In this document: positions 41,426 through 53,465 of the stretch, piece by piece
Layout of the letters: each line of letters begins with the position of its first letter
Numbering within the stretch: position 1 is the first letter of the stretch
NCBI RefSeq assembly: GCF_026213295.1
Contig: NC_079413.1
Span: 23,695,612 to 23,759,611, forward strand
Source: Gadus chalcogrammus
Lineage: Eukaryota; Chordata; Actinopteri; Gadiformes; Gadidae
Reading direction: 5' to 3'
Length of the DNA: 64,000 bases
The notes under the pieces: generated by a model
Database searches by the model: none
Told to the model about the DNA's origin: nothing
The model's input: only the letters and a program-made list of their open reading frames with translations
Position numbers and translations under genes: made by a program

Positions 41426-42520
41426 CAACCGTTCCCCGCAGTGCCGTCCGGGGTGAACCGCAGCATGGAGGAAAAAGGGATTGTTGCCGTTTGCACTCCC
41501 GGAGCTCTATATCTAATAGTGTATAATATTATATAATTCAATGTGTTATATTACGGCCAAAAGCTGCGTGAGCCTCCGGACGGCCGTAGCGCGTAGGGAT
41601 TGGGCTTCGAGGGGTTTGTTTACTGGCGTTGCTATGGTTACCGGTCTTGTGCGTTCCAACGGTTTAGCGGTGGTACCTAATAAATCGCTGTCTGATCAAT
41701 ACTTCATTCACTGCCTCTTCCGTGGTCGTTACGATATTATGGACCGACTGCGTCTGGTTCTCCGCCGTCCCTCCCTCTTCCACAACAGGTAGAGACATGC
41801 TACGGTGGTTATCTCGGCCGTGGTTGAGAATGAATTGGCATGAAGCTCCGTTGGCGGGCAAAAGATGCTTGCTTCATGACGCAGAGAGGAAATTATTATG
41901 CTTGCTTCATTACGTCATAGCTGAACTTATATGTTATACGTTGTAACATTATAGGCAAAAGTTATTGCTATTTTAATTAGTATTAATATTATGGACTTTG
42001 TGTTTGGTTGGCTGTGGGTCCTGTGATGCTTAGAGACGATGTCGTTCTGTTTTAGAGGTCATATCTTCTGTATTCCTCTGTCCTGTCCTAGACTCACCGT
42101 CACCCTGGATAGAGGGGAGAGAGAACTTACTGGATGAACTCGGTGAGGGTTTTATCCAAGTTATTAAATCAATCGCGTCATTAACATTCATTTCAAAAAC
42201 ACCCTTTGCTTCTGTGATTCATATTGTGGTCTACTAAGGTCAGGTTTCTATTGTCGTCTATTAAGGTCATGCTTCTATGTGGTCTGTTAAGGTCAGGTCT
42301 CAGGGTTGTGTGTCCGTAACCAAGACCGTAAGATAAGCAGTTCTCTGTTTGTTCAGGATGTTCTTTTACATTCAACAGTTGAATTGACACTTCAGGGCTG
42401 GATGCTTCACGACAAGAGTCTCTACCGTGTTTCTACTACTAAGAAGGGCTGGAGGGCCAGTAGAGAAGACTGTCAGAAGAAAAAGGCAGACCTGGTGGTC
42501 ATCAACAGCAGAGAAGAACT

Positions 42521-42635
<115 letters not shown>

Positions 42636-43129
42636 TGTGGTCATGACAACAGATGCTATTACCTTTGGAAACAGGCGTTTGTCAGCAGATTGATGGGTTC
42701 TTCCTGGATTGGACTGAGTGATCGAGAGAAGGAGGGGACCCACAAGTGGGTGGATGGTACCCCCATGACCTCAAGGTAAGACTGAAGACTCTGTTCAGCA
42801 GCATCTCTTCTCTGAGAGTGACAGACTGACCTCCACTGTCTCCTCCTCGTGGTTCTCAGTTGGAGACACGTTAAACCACGCGATGACGGCGGAGCAAGAG
42901 ACTGCGTCTTAGCAGGGGAGGACGGCTGGTCTGAAGAGCCGTGTAACAGACTGCACCACTGGATCTGTGAGAAGGTCCTAGACCTGGATCATCTGGAGGC
43001 TGAGCGGAACAAAGAGGGTCCGTAGACTTTGTTTGTGTTCATGAGTGGAGAACGGTTCCTCCTTTCTGTTCTCTGTGCCGTAGATACAGTAAATACACTC
43101 TTTAAGAGTTGAAAGTTTGTTGGATGTGT

Positions 43130-43288
43130 TTAGGTCTACTGAGGTCAGGTTTCTATTGTGGTCTACTGAGGTCATGTTTCTATTGTGGTCTACTTGGGTC
43201 AGGTTTCTATTGTGGTCTACTGAGGTCAGGTTTCTATTGTGGTCTACTGAGGTCAGGTTTCTATTGTGGTCTCCTACGGTCAGGTCAC
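43130..43288. repeat. 27-bp intronic VNTR, copy A
   Basis: About six units of gtctactgaggtcaggtttc + tattgtg. Related units also occur near 42226-42300. The corresponding copy B block has fewer units. Confidence 0.85.
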
Positions 43289-45044
43289 AAGGGTCAACCC
43301 TTTCTGGGTTCACCTGCACTAGTTTCTATTGGAGCTGCTGAACGGTTTTGCGTTCTCCTCCACAAGCTCCGCCCCCGACTCGTTAATCTCTTCGTGGAGT
43401 GACTTCCCCTCCCTGGGTAATCTTTGTGGACACTGCTGTGATACTCAATCATGTATGAAAAGGCAGGCCAGAATACTGGGTGTGAATCCCCTGGGTCGCC
43501 CTCTAGTGGACGGGTGTTAGGAGAGAGTGAAGGGAGTGTCTGACGCTGCATCTCTAGATCCGTGTTGTAGACGTTCACTCCTCTCCTCCTGGTTTCTTCA
43601 GGTTCAGTGATGCCCACGGAGGAGGAGGAGGAGGCCCCCAGCATCACAGAGTTCCACTCCTCTACCCACGTGTTGCCCGTGGGCCAAACGGCCCGCTACA
43701 CCTGCCACGCCGGCGGCACGCCGGAGCCCACAGTAGAGTGGCTCCACAACGGCAGGCCCCTGGAGAGGGACGGCACAGACGACCAATCAGAGGCCTGGGT
43801 GGAGAGGGGCTTCCTCTTCGTCAGAGGTGGGAGGTACGGCGTGAACACGGTCTGCTGCATGGCGAGCAACAGCGCTGGCACGGCCAATCACAGCGCTGAG
43901 CTGCTTGTCTTTGGTAAGTCCTGGATCCAAGGAGAGACGTTTGTTGATGTATTCATCCTATTTTTAATCGATCACTTATGTCCCTGCTTGTTTATATTGT
44001 GTTATACATCTATCACTGTTTGTTCATTGTTCATTGTTATTGTCTTAATGTATGCACCTTATTCACCAAGCCAGATTCCTGGTTGGTGTAAAACCCTTCT
44101 TGGCAATTAAATCCTTTCTGATTCTGATTCTGATCGTTGATGCTTTCAAAACATTGTTGTTGATGTATTCATAATATTGTTGTTGATGTTTTCATAACGT
44201 CATTGTTGAGGTGTGTGTATCTATGTATGTGTACATATGTATATATATGTATGTGTTCATATCTATATATATGTACACAGAGCGCAGGAGAACAGTACTA
44301 GTGATGATGATGAGGAGGATGAAGAGCGGTTCAGCAGCTCATCATGTCTGGTTCTCCCTCAGATGCCTGTGACCTCACACTGGACCCCAACACGGCCCAC
44401 AGAGTCCTCTCTCTGTCTGAGGACAACAGGAAGGTGACGGAGGTTGTAGAGGACCAGTCGTATCCGGATCACCCAGACAGATTTGACTCCGTGCCCCAGG
44501 TGTTGGGTAGAGAGGCTCTGACTGGCCGCTGTTACTGGGAGGTAGAGTGGAAAGGAGGGGTTGGTATAGGAGTGACATACAGAGGAATCACAAGGAGAGG
44601 ACGGGGTGATGACAGCAGGCTTGGACGGAGCAACAAGTCCTGGAGTCTTGATTGTTCTGATGGTCGTTACTCTGCCTGGTACAACGGTACAGTGACAGCC
44701 CTCCCTCTCCGCCCCGCTGGCTCCACCAGAGTAGGAGTGTATCTGGACCGGCCTGCTGGCTCTCTGTCCTTCTACAGAGTGTCCCCAGGTGGAGGAGGGT
44801 CCTCAGACACACTGACACACCTCCACACCTTCTGGTCCTCCTTCACCCAGGAGGACCTCCTCCCGGGGGTGGGGTTCTGGTGGCGGACCCCAGGGGGGCC
44901 CCTAGTGGGGTCCTCAGCCTCTCTGTGTCGGTTGTAGAAAGAGAGCGGGGGGCAGCAGGAGCCTCCCGGGGTTCTGGGGGGCGTCTCGGTGGTCCCTCAG
45001 TTGTAGAGAAATGGGGGGGGGGGGTCTGCGGGGTGCCTCAGGGG

Positions 45045-45475
45045 TGGAGGGTGGAGGGTGGAGGGTGGAGGGTGGAGGGGGAGGGTGGAGGGGGTGGAGG
45101 GTGGAGGGTGGAGGGTGGAGGGTGGAGGGGGAGGGTGGAGGGGGGTGGAGGGTGGAGGGCGGAGGGTGGAGGGGGGTGGAGGGGGGAGGGTGGAGGGAGG
45201 GTGGAGGGGGTGGAGGGGGGAGGGTGGAGGGAGGGTGGAGGGGGAGGGTGGAGGGTGCAGGGGGGGGGTGGAGGGTGGTGGAGGGTGGAGGGGGTGGAAG
45301 GGGGAGGGTGCAGGGGGGGGGTGGAGGGTGGAGGGGGAGGGGGTGGAGGGGGAGGGGGTGGAGGGGGAGGGGGGAGGGTGGAGGGGTGGAGGGGTGAGGG
45401 TGGAGGGTGGAGGTTGGAGGGTGCAGGGGGGGGTGGAGGGGGTGAGGGGTGGAGGGGGGAGGGGGGGGGTGGGGC
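45045..45475. repeat. G-rich polypurine minisatellite after the copy A stop codon
   Basis: About 430 bp of ggagggtgga-type units with an almost pure G/A/T top strand, starting about 110 bp past the B30.2 stop. Large apparent Gly/Trp and Pro/His frames here are artefacts. Confidence 0.95.
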
Positions 45476-45921
45476 ACCCTGCACCCTAAACCATGAAAAG
45501 GCTTTTAAGGTCTCCCATAGTTAGATAAGCACATTTATTACTTGAAATGTACATAAAATACCTATTGATGGTTAATCTTTATATATTTTCAGACTTCACC
45601 AGTTTAAGTCTTAAGGGCTCTTATATCATAATTTTTGTCATAATCCTGATATGCGACCTGATTTAAAGCAGATGTTATGTTTTATTCATAATAACCAAGA
45701 TGTCTATGGGATAATGTTGCATGCTGTAAATGACTTTAAACTGAATCTTGATTTTTTGTGTTCTGTTGGGAAGCAAGCGGCCGCAGAACATTTTCAGTTA
45801 TTAAAGATATTTGCACACCTGTTGATGAAAGTCTGCTGCTTCTATTGTTTTAGTCCTCGTTTTTATTGTGTTCATGTAAGGGACTATTTTTCTGTCTTTT
45901 TTGTTAGTGAAGCATAATTGT

Positions 45922-45927
45922 AATAAA
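45922..45927 (+). terminator. AATAAA poly(A) signal, copy A
   Basis: AATAAA about 1 kb past the B30.2 stop, in sequence conserved with 60787 in copy B. Confidence 0.45.
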
Positions 45928-46253
45928 CAACTCAGTGGATCCAACTGAATGTTCTCGTGTGTTCAGCCGATGATTTCTTGTTTTATTAGTGAACAATGCT
46001 TCCATAAGCGCCTTAAGAATAATAATATATTAATCAGAAATGATACATAAAACAAATGTTATTCCGATTTTATTCTGGGACCTCCTCCCTGGGTTTTGGT
46101 TGGGGGGGGGGGGGGGGGGGTGCCTCAGTGTCTCTGTGTCGGTTGTAGAAAGAAACCACAGACAGACGGCCGGACACACTCTCACTGCCCTTCTTCCTCT
46201 TCTGTTGGGTAATATCCTACCCATGATACTTTGCGCGAGAATATAGACCTGAT

Positions 46254-47182
46254 CAGGGGTGGACTGGGACAAAAATGCAGCCCTGGCATTTTCTGTCCAG
46301 ACCAGCCCACTACATTATCAGCACTAGGGGTGGGACGAGACGAACAGGAAGAACCCTGTATGTACTTTATTAAAACAATTTAATCAAGTACATACATCCG
46401 AATAATAGTACAGCACTGCAAATAGCAGTGCAAATTGCTTTTTTTTGTTTTTGTTTTTCAAGTTTGTGTCTCTTGTGCTGCTGACAAGAAAGGTATGAAA
46501 CTTGAACAGGAAGTTAACAGACATCCTGTGGTCGCTGCATCTCCATACCCCATATCTACATAGCTACAAAACGCTTGTTAAATATCACACTTGATCCAAC
46601 GCTAATTTCTCTCTTGCAGTTTTTAGTCTGTGAATGGGAAAATCTTTTTGTGTAAGCCCAGCATTAGTTAAAACCAGACTCGGACAATAATAACAAAATA
46701 TCCTGACAAATAATCTAAATAGAAACATATTACAGACAGTAGCAGTATTAGAGCTGAAACGCATTTGTTTCAAATGTGACTCAGTCATTGTGAAACCATA
46801 AATAGAGAATTAAAATTTTTTTATCTGTAGCTGCGAGAAAAAGTCTAAGATATGAATTAATTACTCGTGGGAGTCGCGGACTCCCACGACTCCGGCCCAT
46901 GCCATGAGGTCCCGCCCACCCTGGTTTCTGTTGTGATTGACAGCACTGCCAGGGCTCTCTGAGCCTGTCAGCCCATGATTGATTGACAATGACAAACATA
47001 GACCAATAATATGTGTCGATGCTGGCCACACACTGCTAGCCCTCTGTAGCCCATTGGCGGCCCAATTGGAGGGAATTTAGAGAGAGAGAAAAAAACAAAA
47101 CATTGCGGACCGGACCGGCCCACATTGGGTCAACGGCCCACCGGGACGATGCCCGGTATGCCAGATGGCCAGTCCACCCCTG
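46254..47182. mobile_element. hAT-like non-autonomous transposon present only in copy A
   Basis: A 929-bp element with ends caggggtggactgg and ccagtccacccctg, flanked by the 8-bp duplication gacctgat at 46246-46253 and 47183-47190. Copy B has the empty site with a single gacctgat near 61081. An 8-bp duplication and CAGGGGTGG ends indicate the hAT superfamily. Confidence 0.9.
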
Positions 47183-48044
47183 GACCTGATTGGATGAGGC
47201 TATTCTATGTGAAATGAACAAGAATCCTAAAATCAATACATTTCAAAATAATTTCACACTTAAAAAAAAAAACAGACGAAAAACGCAAAAGGCATATCCA
47301 TATTTGACTCCTTTTTGGCTTTCAGACTGACTATCTGTCTATCTGACCCCGGATCTGCCGGCACCAGAACATTACATTGCAGCAGCCGGGGACTATGGAA
47401 GCATATGTAGCAAAATTCAAATGGCAATGCAATGTGCAATTACATTATGCAATTGACAATTCATTATGCAATTTGATAATGTAATTTGTAAACACGTTAT
47501 TCAAAGTGTATTTTAATATGCAAAGGGACAATGCAATACTCAATTAAATTTGAAAAATTTATAACAATGAAAATAGAATAACATTACGTCAAATTCTTTG
47601 AGTTCCTTTATTCAAATTGAAAAGCTACAGCGTCCCCGTGATTGCAATCCACTTCGCCACGCTCCGTGGGGAGCGATAATCAAATGACATTTCAATCCGC
47701 AAAACGCTTTGCAAAAGATTTGGCAAAACGTAATCCAAAACGTTTTCCAAAACGTTTCCAAAACGTTATCCAAAAAGTCAATCTGCAAAGTGGCAAACGT
47801 ATCAGCCAATCAGCGTCTGGGCGGGAACTACGTCACTTCCTATTGCCTCCACGGCAGGGATGGACTGGCCCAGAAATTTGGCCCGGGACTTTGGGATGGA
47901 GAGGCCTTTTATGAGACCGCGGGAATAGCGCGCGTAGAATTTTGCCACGGTGTAAAATAATAAAAACTAGTCCTTATCCGTGGATATGTGCATTGCAACT
48001 GCATGTCAATGTTGGGATGTGCATGTGTTTAGAATATTGCGGGC

Positions 48045-48180
48045 CGGGGTTTGTTGTGCGTTGCTGTGGTTACCGGTGTTGAAGTGTTCCAATGGTTTAT
48101 TAGTGGTGGTATCTAATAAATCGCTCTCTAATCAATACTTCATTCACTGCCTCTTCCGTGGGCATTACAATATTATGAAT
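48045..48180. repeat. Repeat shared with the lectin-gene introns
   Basis: The stretch from gttgctgtggttaccggtgt to cttcattcactgcctcttcc is a diverged copy of 41625-41745 and of its copy B counterpart near 56413-56530. It is an interspersed repeat of unknown class. Confidence 0.7.
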
Positions 48181-48492
48181 AGTTCTCCGACGTCTCTGGT
48201 ACTTCCATAATTAGTTTAAGTCATTATTATATTGCCAAACATGCTCGCTAGTGCACCTGTCATAGCTATGCCGCTGTGTCCTGTTCCCGCCTAACCATTG
48301 GTCTCGCTGACAGGGGCGTCGCCGTCAACCTTGGCTTCTCCACGGAAAAGGTCGGTTAATTTAGCACATTTGGCTGCGTCTGGCTCTAACATTTTTTTCC
48401 TTTTCAACCTCAACTTCTGAGCGCCACCCAATTCTTTTTCCTCTTCACCACCTTTTTTCCTTTTGGACATTTTCGTATTTCTGTGTAACTTC

Positions 48493-48957
48493 TAGTGTTG
48501 GCTCGGTCGTTCGCGAACCGGTTCGAATGACCGAGTCTTTAGGACGAACGAACTGAACCGGTTCGTCTCCCTCGCTCGTTTCCGGTAGCACTAACTCCCC
48601 TGAGTCTGACTGACTCAGCTGAGAACCGTGCAATGGCGTGCATTCCATGATGCGATTCACCGTTACCGGAAACTAGGCTGAATTGCGAACAACTCCACCA
48701 CGTTCAGTCGAGTTTCCGGTGAATCGATCGTTCACGAATCGTATGTTCGTTGAGCCCGGTTTCCGGTAGCGGTAAATCGCATCATGGAATTGACCCCATT
48801 GCACGGTTCTCAGCTGAGTCAGTCAGACTCAGGGGAGTTAGTGCTACCGGAAACTCGACTGAACGAACGAACGAAGGAACGATTCGCGAACGACTCCTCG
48901 TGGCGAACTGAATCACGCGAACTGGGTCACGGAAACAAATCATTGAATCCACCACTA
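48493..48957. mobile_element. Nested 465-bp hAT-like MITE
   Basis: The ends tagtgttgg and ccaccacta are imperfect inverted repeats flanked by the perfect 8-bp duplication gtaacttc (48485-48492, 48958-48965). The interior contains a large inverted repeat around ctgagtctgactgactcagc. Confidence 0.85.
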
Positions 48958-49678
48958 GTAACTTCAGTGAGATCAACGAGAGGTAAGTGCCCCGGCCGTG
49001 TGTCAGGCTAAGCCAATCAGAAATGACAGACCGCGGAGCAGTCCAAGTTGGGAGGGGCCGTTCGGCCGCTCGTTTTGGCCGCTCGCTTTGCCCCCATACA
49101 CTGTGAAGGTGCTCCCCCCTCTAAATTGACAGTAATACATCGGCCCCGTTTCACCGTCAGGCAAGAGCTCCGTTTCGCGCTGTAAGTAAATATCCGGCAG
49201 CAGGTCACCCCAAATCACGGCTTACTTAACTTTTTCATTTATTTTTTTACATCTTTTACAACAAAAAATAATATATAAATATATAAAAAAGCACCATAAA
49301 AAATAATTTAAAAAAACTAAAAGAATTACGGCCGGCCGGCTCGGCCTGAAATCGTCCGGCCGTTCGGGAAATCTCCCGAACCTCCCGATGGCCAGTCCGC
49401 CCCTGCTCCAAGGGTATCTCCACGGTGGGTCTACGGTCTTCCGACCCTATGTCTCGCACCCAGTGCCTGTAGCACTTGGGAAATCTTTGGGTTTACCACA
49501 CTGGCCTCAAAACGTACCAGTGAGGATAAGTCGTCTATCCTATCTCCCAGAACACGCACTCTATCTACTGCATCTGTGTCTTCAACACGATTGTTCTCCA
49601 CATCATCGGCCAAACAAACTTCGGAGGGTATCAATAATCTTCTCCATTGGTGACCATGGACCTGACACATACAAACGT

Positions 49679-50080
49679 TATTTTTATTTATTTTTTTAAT
49701 ACATTTTATTGACAATTAGCAGCCAGGGGGTACAGAAATGGCAGACATAAAATACAGACACAAAAAATACAAAATGCAGCATTAAATTAAATAAAAAGAT
49801 TATAAAGAGCACACACATAGGGGTTTTAATAGCTTTCCCATTTCTAGAACATAGAATATTCCCCATGTATTGCCTGGTTTCATACTCAAACACAACAAAA
49901 AGCGGTTTCTGATTCGAGTATTTACATTTATGAATATGCCATTTAGCTTATAAAATAATAAGGTTTATAATAAAATATTGGTTTGCTTGACTAGAGGTGG
50001 AATTGAAGAAACCAAACAATACATGTTCAATACAACAAACAATACATGTTCAATACAAAAACAATACATGTTCAATTCAA
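49679..50080 (-). mobile_element. 5'-truncated non-LTR retrotransposon tail
   Basis: About 400 bp flanked by the 15-bp direct repeat gacacatacaaacgt (49664-49678 and 50081-50095). The left end is T/A-rich, an A-rich tail read on the minus strand. This is the signature of target-primed insertion of a LINE 3' end; family not identified. Confidence 0.7.
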
Positions 50081-50530
50081 GACACATACAAACGTGAACA
50101 AGGAAATTACGAGCAAGTGACGTAGTTCACGCCCAGACACTGATTGGCTGATACGTTTGCCACTTTGCAAATTGACTTTTTGGAAAACGTTTCGGATTAC
50201 GTTTTTGAAAACGTTTTGCAAAACGTTTTGCCAAATCTTTTGCAAAGCCTTTTGCGGATTGAAATGTCATTTGAATATCGCAACACACGGAGCGTGGCGA
50301 AGTGGATTGCAATCACGGGGACGCTATAGCTTTTCAATTTGAATACAGGAACTCAAGAATTTGACAAAATGTTATTCTATTTTTATTGTAATAACTTTAG
50401 CAAATTTAATTGAGGATTGCATTGTCCCTTTGCATATTAAAACACACTTTGAATAACGTATTTACAAATTACATTATAAAATTGCATGATGAATTGTCAA
50501 TTGCATTGCCATTTGAATTTTGCTACATAT

Positions 50531-53464
50531 TGTGGCATCCCGCCACGTAAACCTCGGCCCGGACGAGCCCGAGGTTTGGTCCTGGATGGCCGTTACCACC
50601 GTCACCCACCCAGCCGGCGACGGAGAGCACAGACCGAACCCCAATCAGCGGGATGGGAGACACCTGGCTGGACAGCCAGGGAGACGCTTTAAAAGGAGCA
50701 GGTGGACTGACATCAGACACACGGGAGGGTTAGGGCACGTTAACGGACGTGAACCGGATGTCCGAGTTGGAGAGGAAGCGGATCAGGGTGGAGTAGTGGC
50801 GTGCTAGTGGCGGTGTTTTCAAATTGTTTATTACCTCAAGTTGTTGGCTTCAGAACAACGGCTAAAGGAGATTTCTGAATTGGTTGATTCTTGGGTTGCT
50901 CAGCTTGGGTGTTGTGGGGATCTGTTTGTAGGGATATTTCCCGACGGCCTGTATAGGTCCGGGAACGATATCCCTGCACGGCTCTGTGCAAACTCAGCTG
51001 TTCGATCTGACGATCGGGCGCTGAGTTGGGGAGTGCCTAAATCAGAGTCGGCCCACGCCGACGGGAGCGGATGGGGGTGGGGGGGAAAGGAGTACAGTGG
51101 GCGAGGATGGACTCAAAAGGAAAGAGAGAGGATATCATTCTCCAGACAGTGATGTGGATAATTCACAGGCAAAAGCAATGAGACCAGACCAAAAAAGTGA
51201 TGATGGGTTTACGGTTCTGATCAAAGTGAAGGGAGGTGTTGGGTTTTCTGCTGCTAGTCCCCTTAAATTGACTCATGAATTAAAAAAAGAGATAGGTGAT
51301 GTAATGCATGCCTCTATTCTGCAAAATGGGAGCAAGAGTTGTTATCTTGTCTGAAGGGGGCTGATGTCATGGCTGCAAAGCGCATGGGGAAGGGTGAGAA
51401 TGGAGGAGGGACCGCTCCTGTCCTTCTTACCTTTAAAGATGATGTGGTTCCCAGGAGAGTCATGTTGGGATACATGAGTTACCCAGTGAGAGAGTGTGAA
51501 AGACCTCCTCTGAGATGCTTTAAGTGCCAGAGATATGGCCACGTGGCAGCTGTGTGTAGAGGAAAGCAAAGGTGTAGACGATGTAGCGAGGATCATGATG
51601 GAAAAGAGTGCATGAACCTGTGAAGTGTTGTAACTGTGGGGGTGATCACCTGGCTTCCTTCAGGGGGGGTCAAAACTGTCAAAGCAGAAAATGTTGAAAG
51701 AATAAAGAAGGAAAACCAAATATCTTATGCAGAGGCAGCCAGAAGGGTGGAGGAGAGCAGGGTGGGCAGTCAAAGTCAAAGTACGGCTGTCGCAAGAGAT
51801 GTTGCAAAGGGGCATGCTATAGCTGTAAATGATGATTCAGTTTTGATAAGCAAGAAAGGGCTACTGGCATTCATGGCTGAAGCAATGTGGAGGGTTAAAT
51901 TGGTGGCAAAGAAATGTCTGATGTGGCGCGAGAAATTGCTTCTGCTGCAGAAAGGCTGCTAGGTTTCAAGGGAATAAATCCTAAGGAAATATGGGAGTTT
52001 ACCTACTTTCAGGAGAGTGAAGATCAGAGGTCAAATGGAGGTCAACATCCAAGCTTGGATGATAATGAGGAAGAGGAAATGGAAAGTACACATGGGGATT
52101 CTGATGGGGATTAGTGTCCTTTGTGTTATGTTTTATTTAATGCAGTGGAATGCCAGGAGTCTGGTTGCAAATGGGCAAGAGTTTAAACAAATGTTGGATG
52201 GGCTTGAGGAAAAGCCAGAATTAATTTGCATTGAGGAGACTTGGTCGAAACCAAGACTGGATTTTAGAATTCCGGGATATAAGTGTGAAAGGAGGGATCG
52301 AGAGAGTACGGCAGGAGGGGGGTGTGCAACTTTTATTACGAATGGAGTTCAATATAAAATAATGGAGATGGACACAGTGTTGGAATGTGTTGTCACAGAA
52401 GTGGGGACTGACCGGGGGAAAATCTCCATTGTTAATTTGTGTAACCCTTGCATCAAGTTGGAGGAGATTCATTTTCAGGACATTTTGGATAGGATTAGTG
52501 AACCAATGGTGTGGGTTGGTGCACATAATGAGCTGTGGGGAAGCAAGAAGAGAAATAGGAATGGGAAAATTGTAGAAGAGTTTATAGACAAAAACCAGCT
52601 AGTTGTGTTAAATGATGGTCGACCTGCATGGTTCAGAACAAGTCGGACAGGGTTTTCCTCCATAGATATTACAATTGCTTCAGCAGAGTTGGCATTAATT
52701 AGTAGGTGGGAGACAATGGATCTGTATACAATGGGAAGCGATCAGGTACCAATAATTTGCAAATTTGGTAGATGTTTAATTGAGGAACCAGTCAATCTGT
52801 CCTTGAGGCTTAATTATAAAAGGGCTAATTGGATCAAGTTTGAGGAGGATGTAAATATGGGTTTATCATTAATAAGTAGTGAGAAAGGGGTAGATGAGTG
52901 GAATAATTCTTTAACTAAGGTAATCTGGTCAGCTGCAGTACAGAATATTCCTAAGAAAAAAATGGTCAATGGTACCATGGTGGAGCGAAGAATGTAACGA
53001 TGCAGTCGGAGCTAGGAATAGGGCCTATAGAAGGTTGAGGAAACATATATTAGAGAGCTATGCTATTGAGTATAAGAGACGTAGAGCTAAGGCTAGACGT
53101 GTCATAGGACCGGATACGCCCATAAAAAAGATTTGGAGTCTTGTTCATAGAATGACGGGTTTGTCAGCAGATATCAGTCCCTGTCCTTCACTGTGATGGA
53201 ATTGTAGCTATTAATAACAAAGAAAAAGAAAATATGTTAGTTAAGCAATTCCATAAAGTACATAGCTCTAACAATGTAACTGATGTAAATAGAAGTAGGC
53301 GATGTGAAATATTGGGAAAACACATGAATAAACTGCAAATTAACTATGATAATTACGATGATGTCAATATGTTTTTCTCACTAGGAGAGTTACAAAAAGC
53401 AATCGATCAGGGAAAAGATACCTCTCCAGGTAGGGATGGATTGGGATGTAAATTATTATTTTAA
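50531..53464 (+). mobile_element. LINE retrotransposon (I/Jockey-like), degenerate and 3'-truncated
   Basis: The left 300 bp is GC-rich leader-like DNA. ORF1 (about 50841-51960) is frameshifted and encodes CCHC knuckles (CFKCQRYGHVAAVC, CRRCSEDHDGKEC, CCNCGGDH). ORF2 (about 52130-53464) begins with an APE-type endonuclease: MQWNARSLVANG, LICIEETWS, then GAHNELWG where GDFNAH-type Asp/Asn is expected, FSSIDITIAS, and SDQVPI in place of SDHxPI. It continues past frameshifts to the start of reverse transcriptase, TSPGRDGLG, and stops abruptly at 53464. The element is dead: two catalytic endonuclease positions are altered, most of RT is missing and frames are broken. Confidence 0.8.
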
Positions 53465-53465
53465 C

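Larger units (their letters stand above)
47855..49405. mobile_element. hAT-like element inside the fold-back element
   Basis: The ends cagggatggactggcc and ggccagtccgcccctg resemble the 46254-47182 element. The flanks are ctccacgg (47847-47854) and ctccaagg (49406-49413), an 8-bp duplication with one mismatch. About 1.55 kb including a nested 465-bp element. No intact transposase seen. Confidence 0.75.
47395..50530. mobile_element. Fold-back DNA element with long inverted arms, interrupted (copy A)
   Basis: The left arm, about 47395-47846, begins atggaagcatatgtagcaaa. It reappears inverted at about 50100-50530, ending gaattttgctacatat. The arms carry a shared tgcaattgacaattcatt block and gcaaaacgttttgccaaa-like motifs. 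The middle is split by a hAT-like element (47855-49405) and a retrotransposon tail (49679-50080). The intact counterpart is 61290-62144. Confidence 0.8.

Noticed and set aside
44281..44362. Separate Asp/Glu-rich exon between Ig and B30.2 exons
   Set aside because: Using the acag acceptor at 44280 runs into a stop in the required frame in copy A; the direct Ig-to-44363 join keeps the frame open in both copies.
44880..45524. Frames of 140-215 aa rich in Gly/Trp/Glu or Pro/His
   Set aside because: They are translations of a G-rich tandem repeat on both strands; no real domain or codon signal.
48445..49011. Short frames on both strands (MNRIMECTPLHGSQL, MELTPLHGSQLSQS)
   Set aside because: They are mirror translations of the inverted repeat inside the nested hAT-like MITE.
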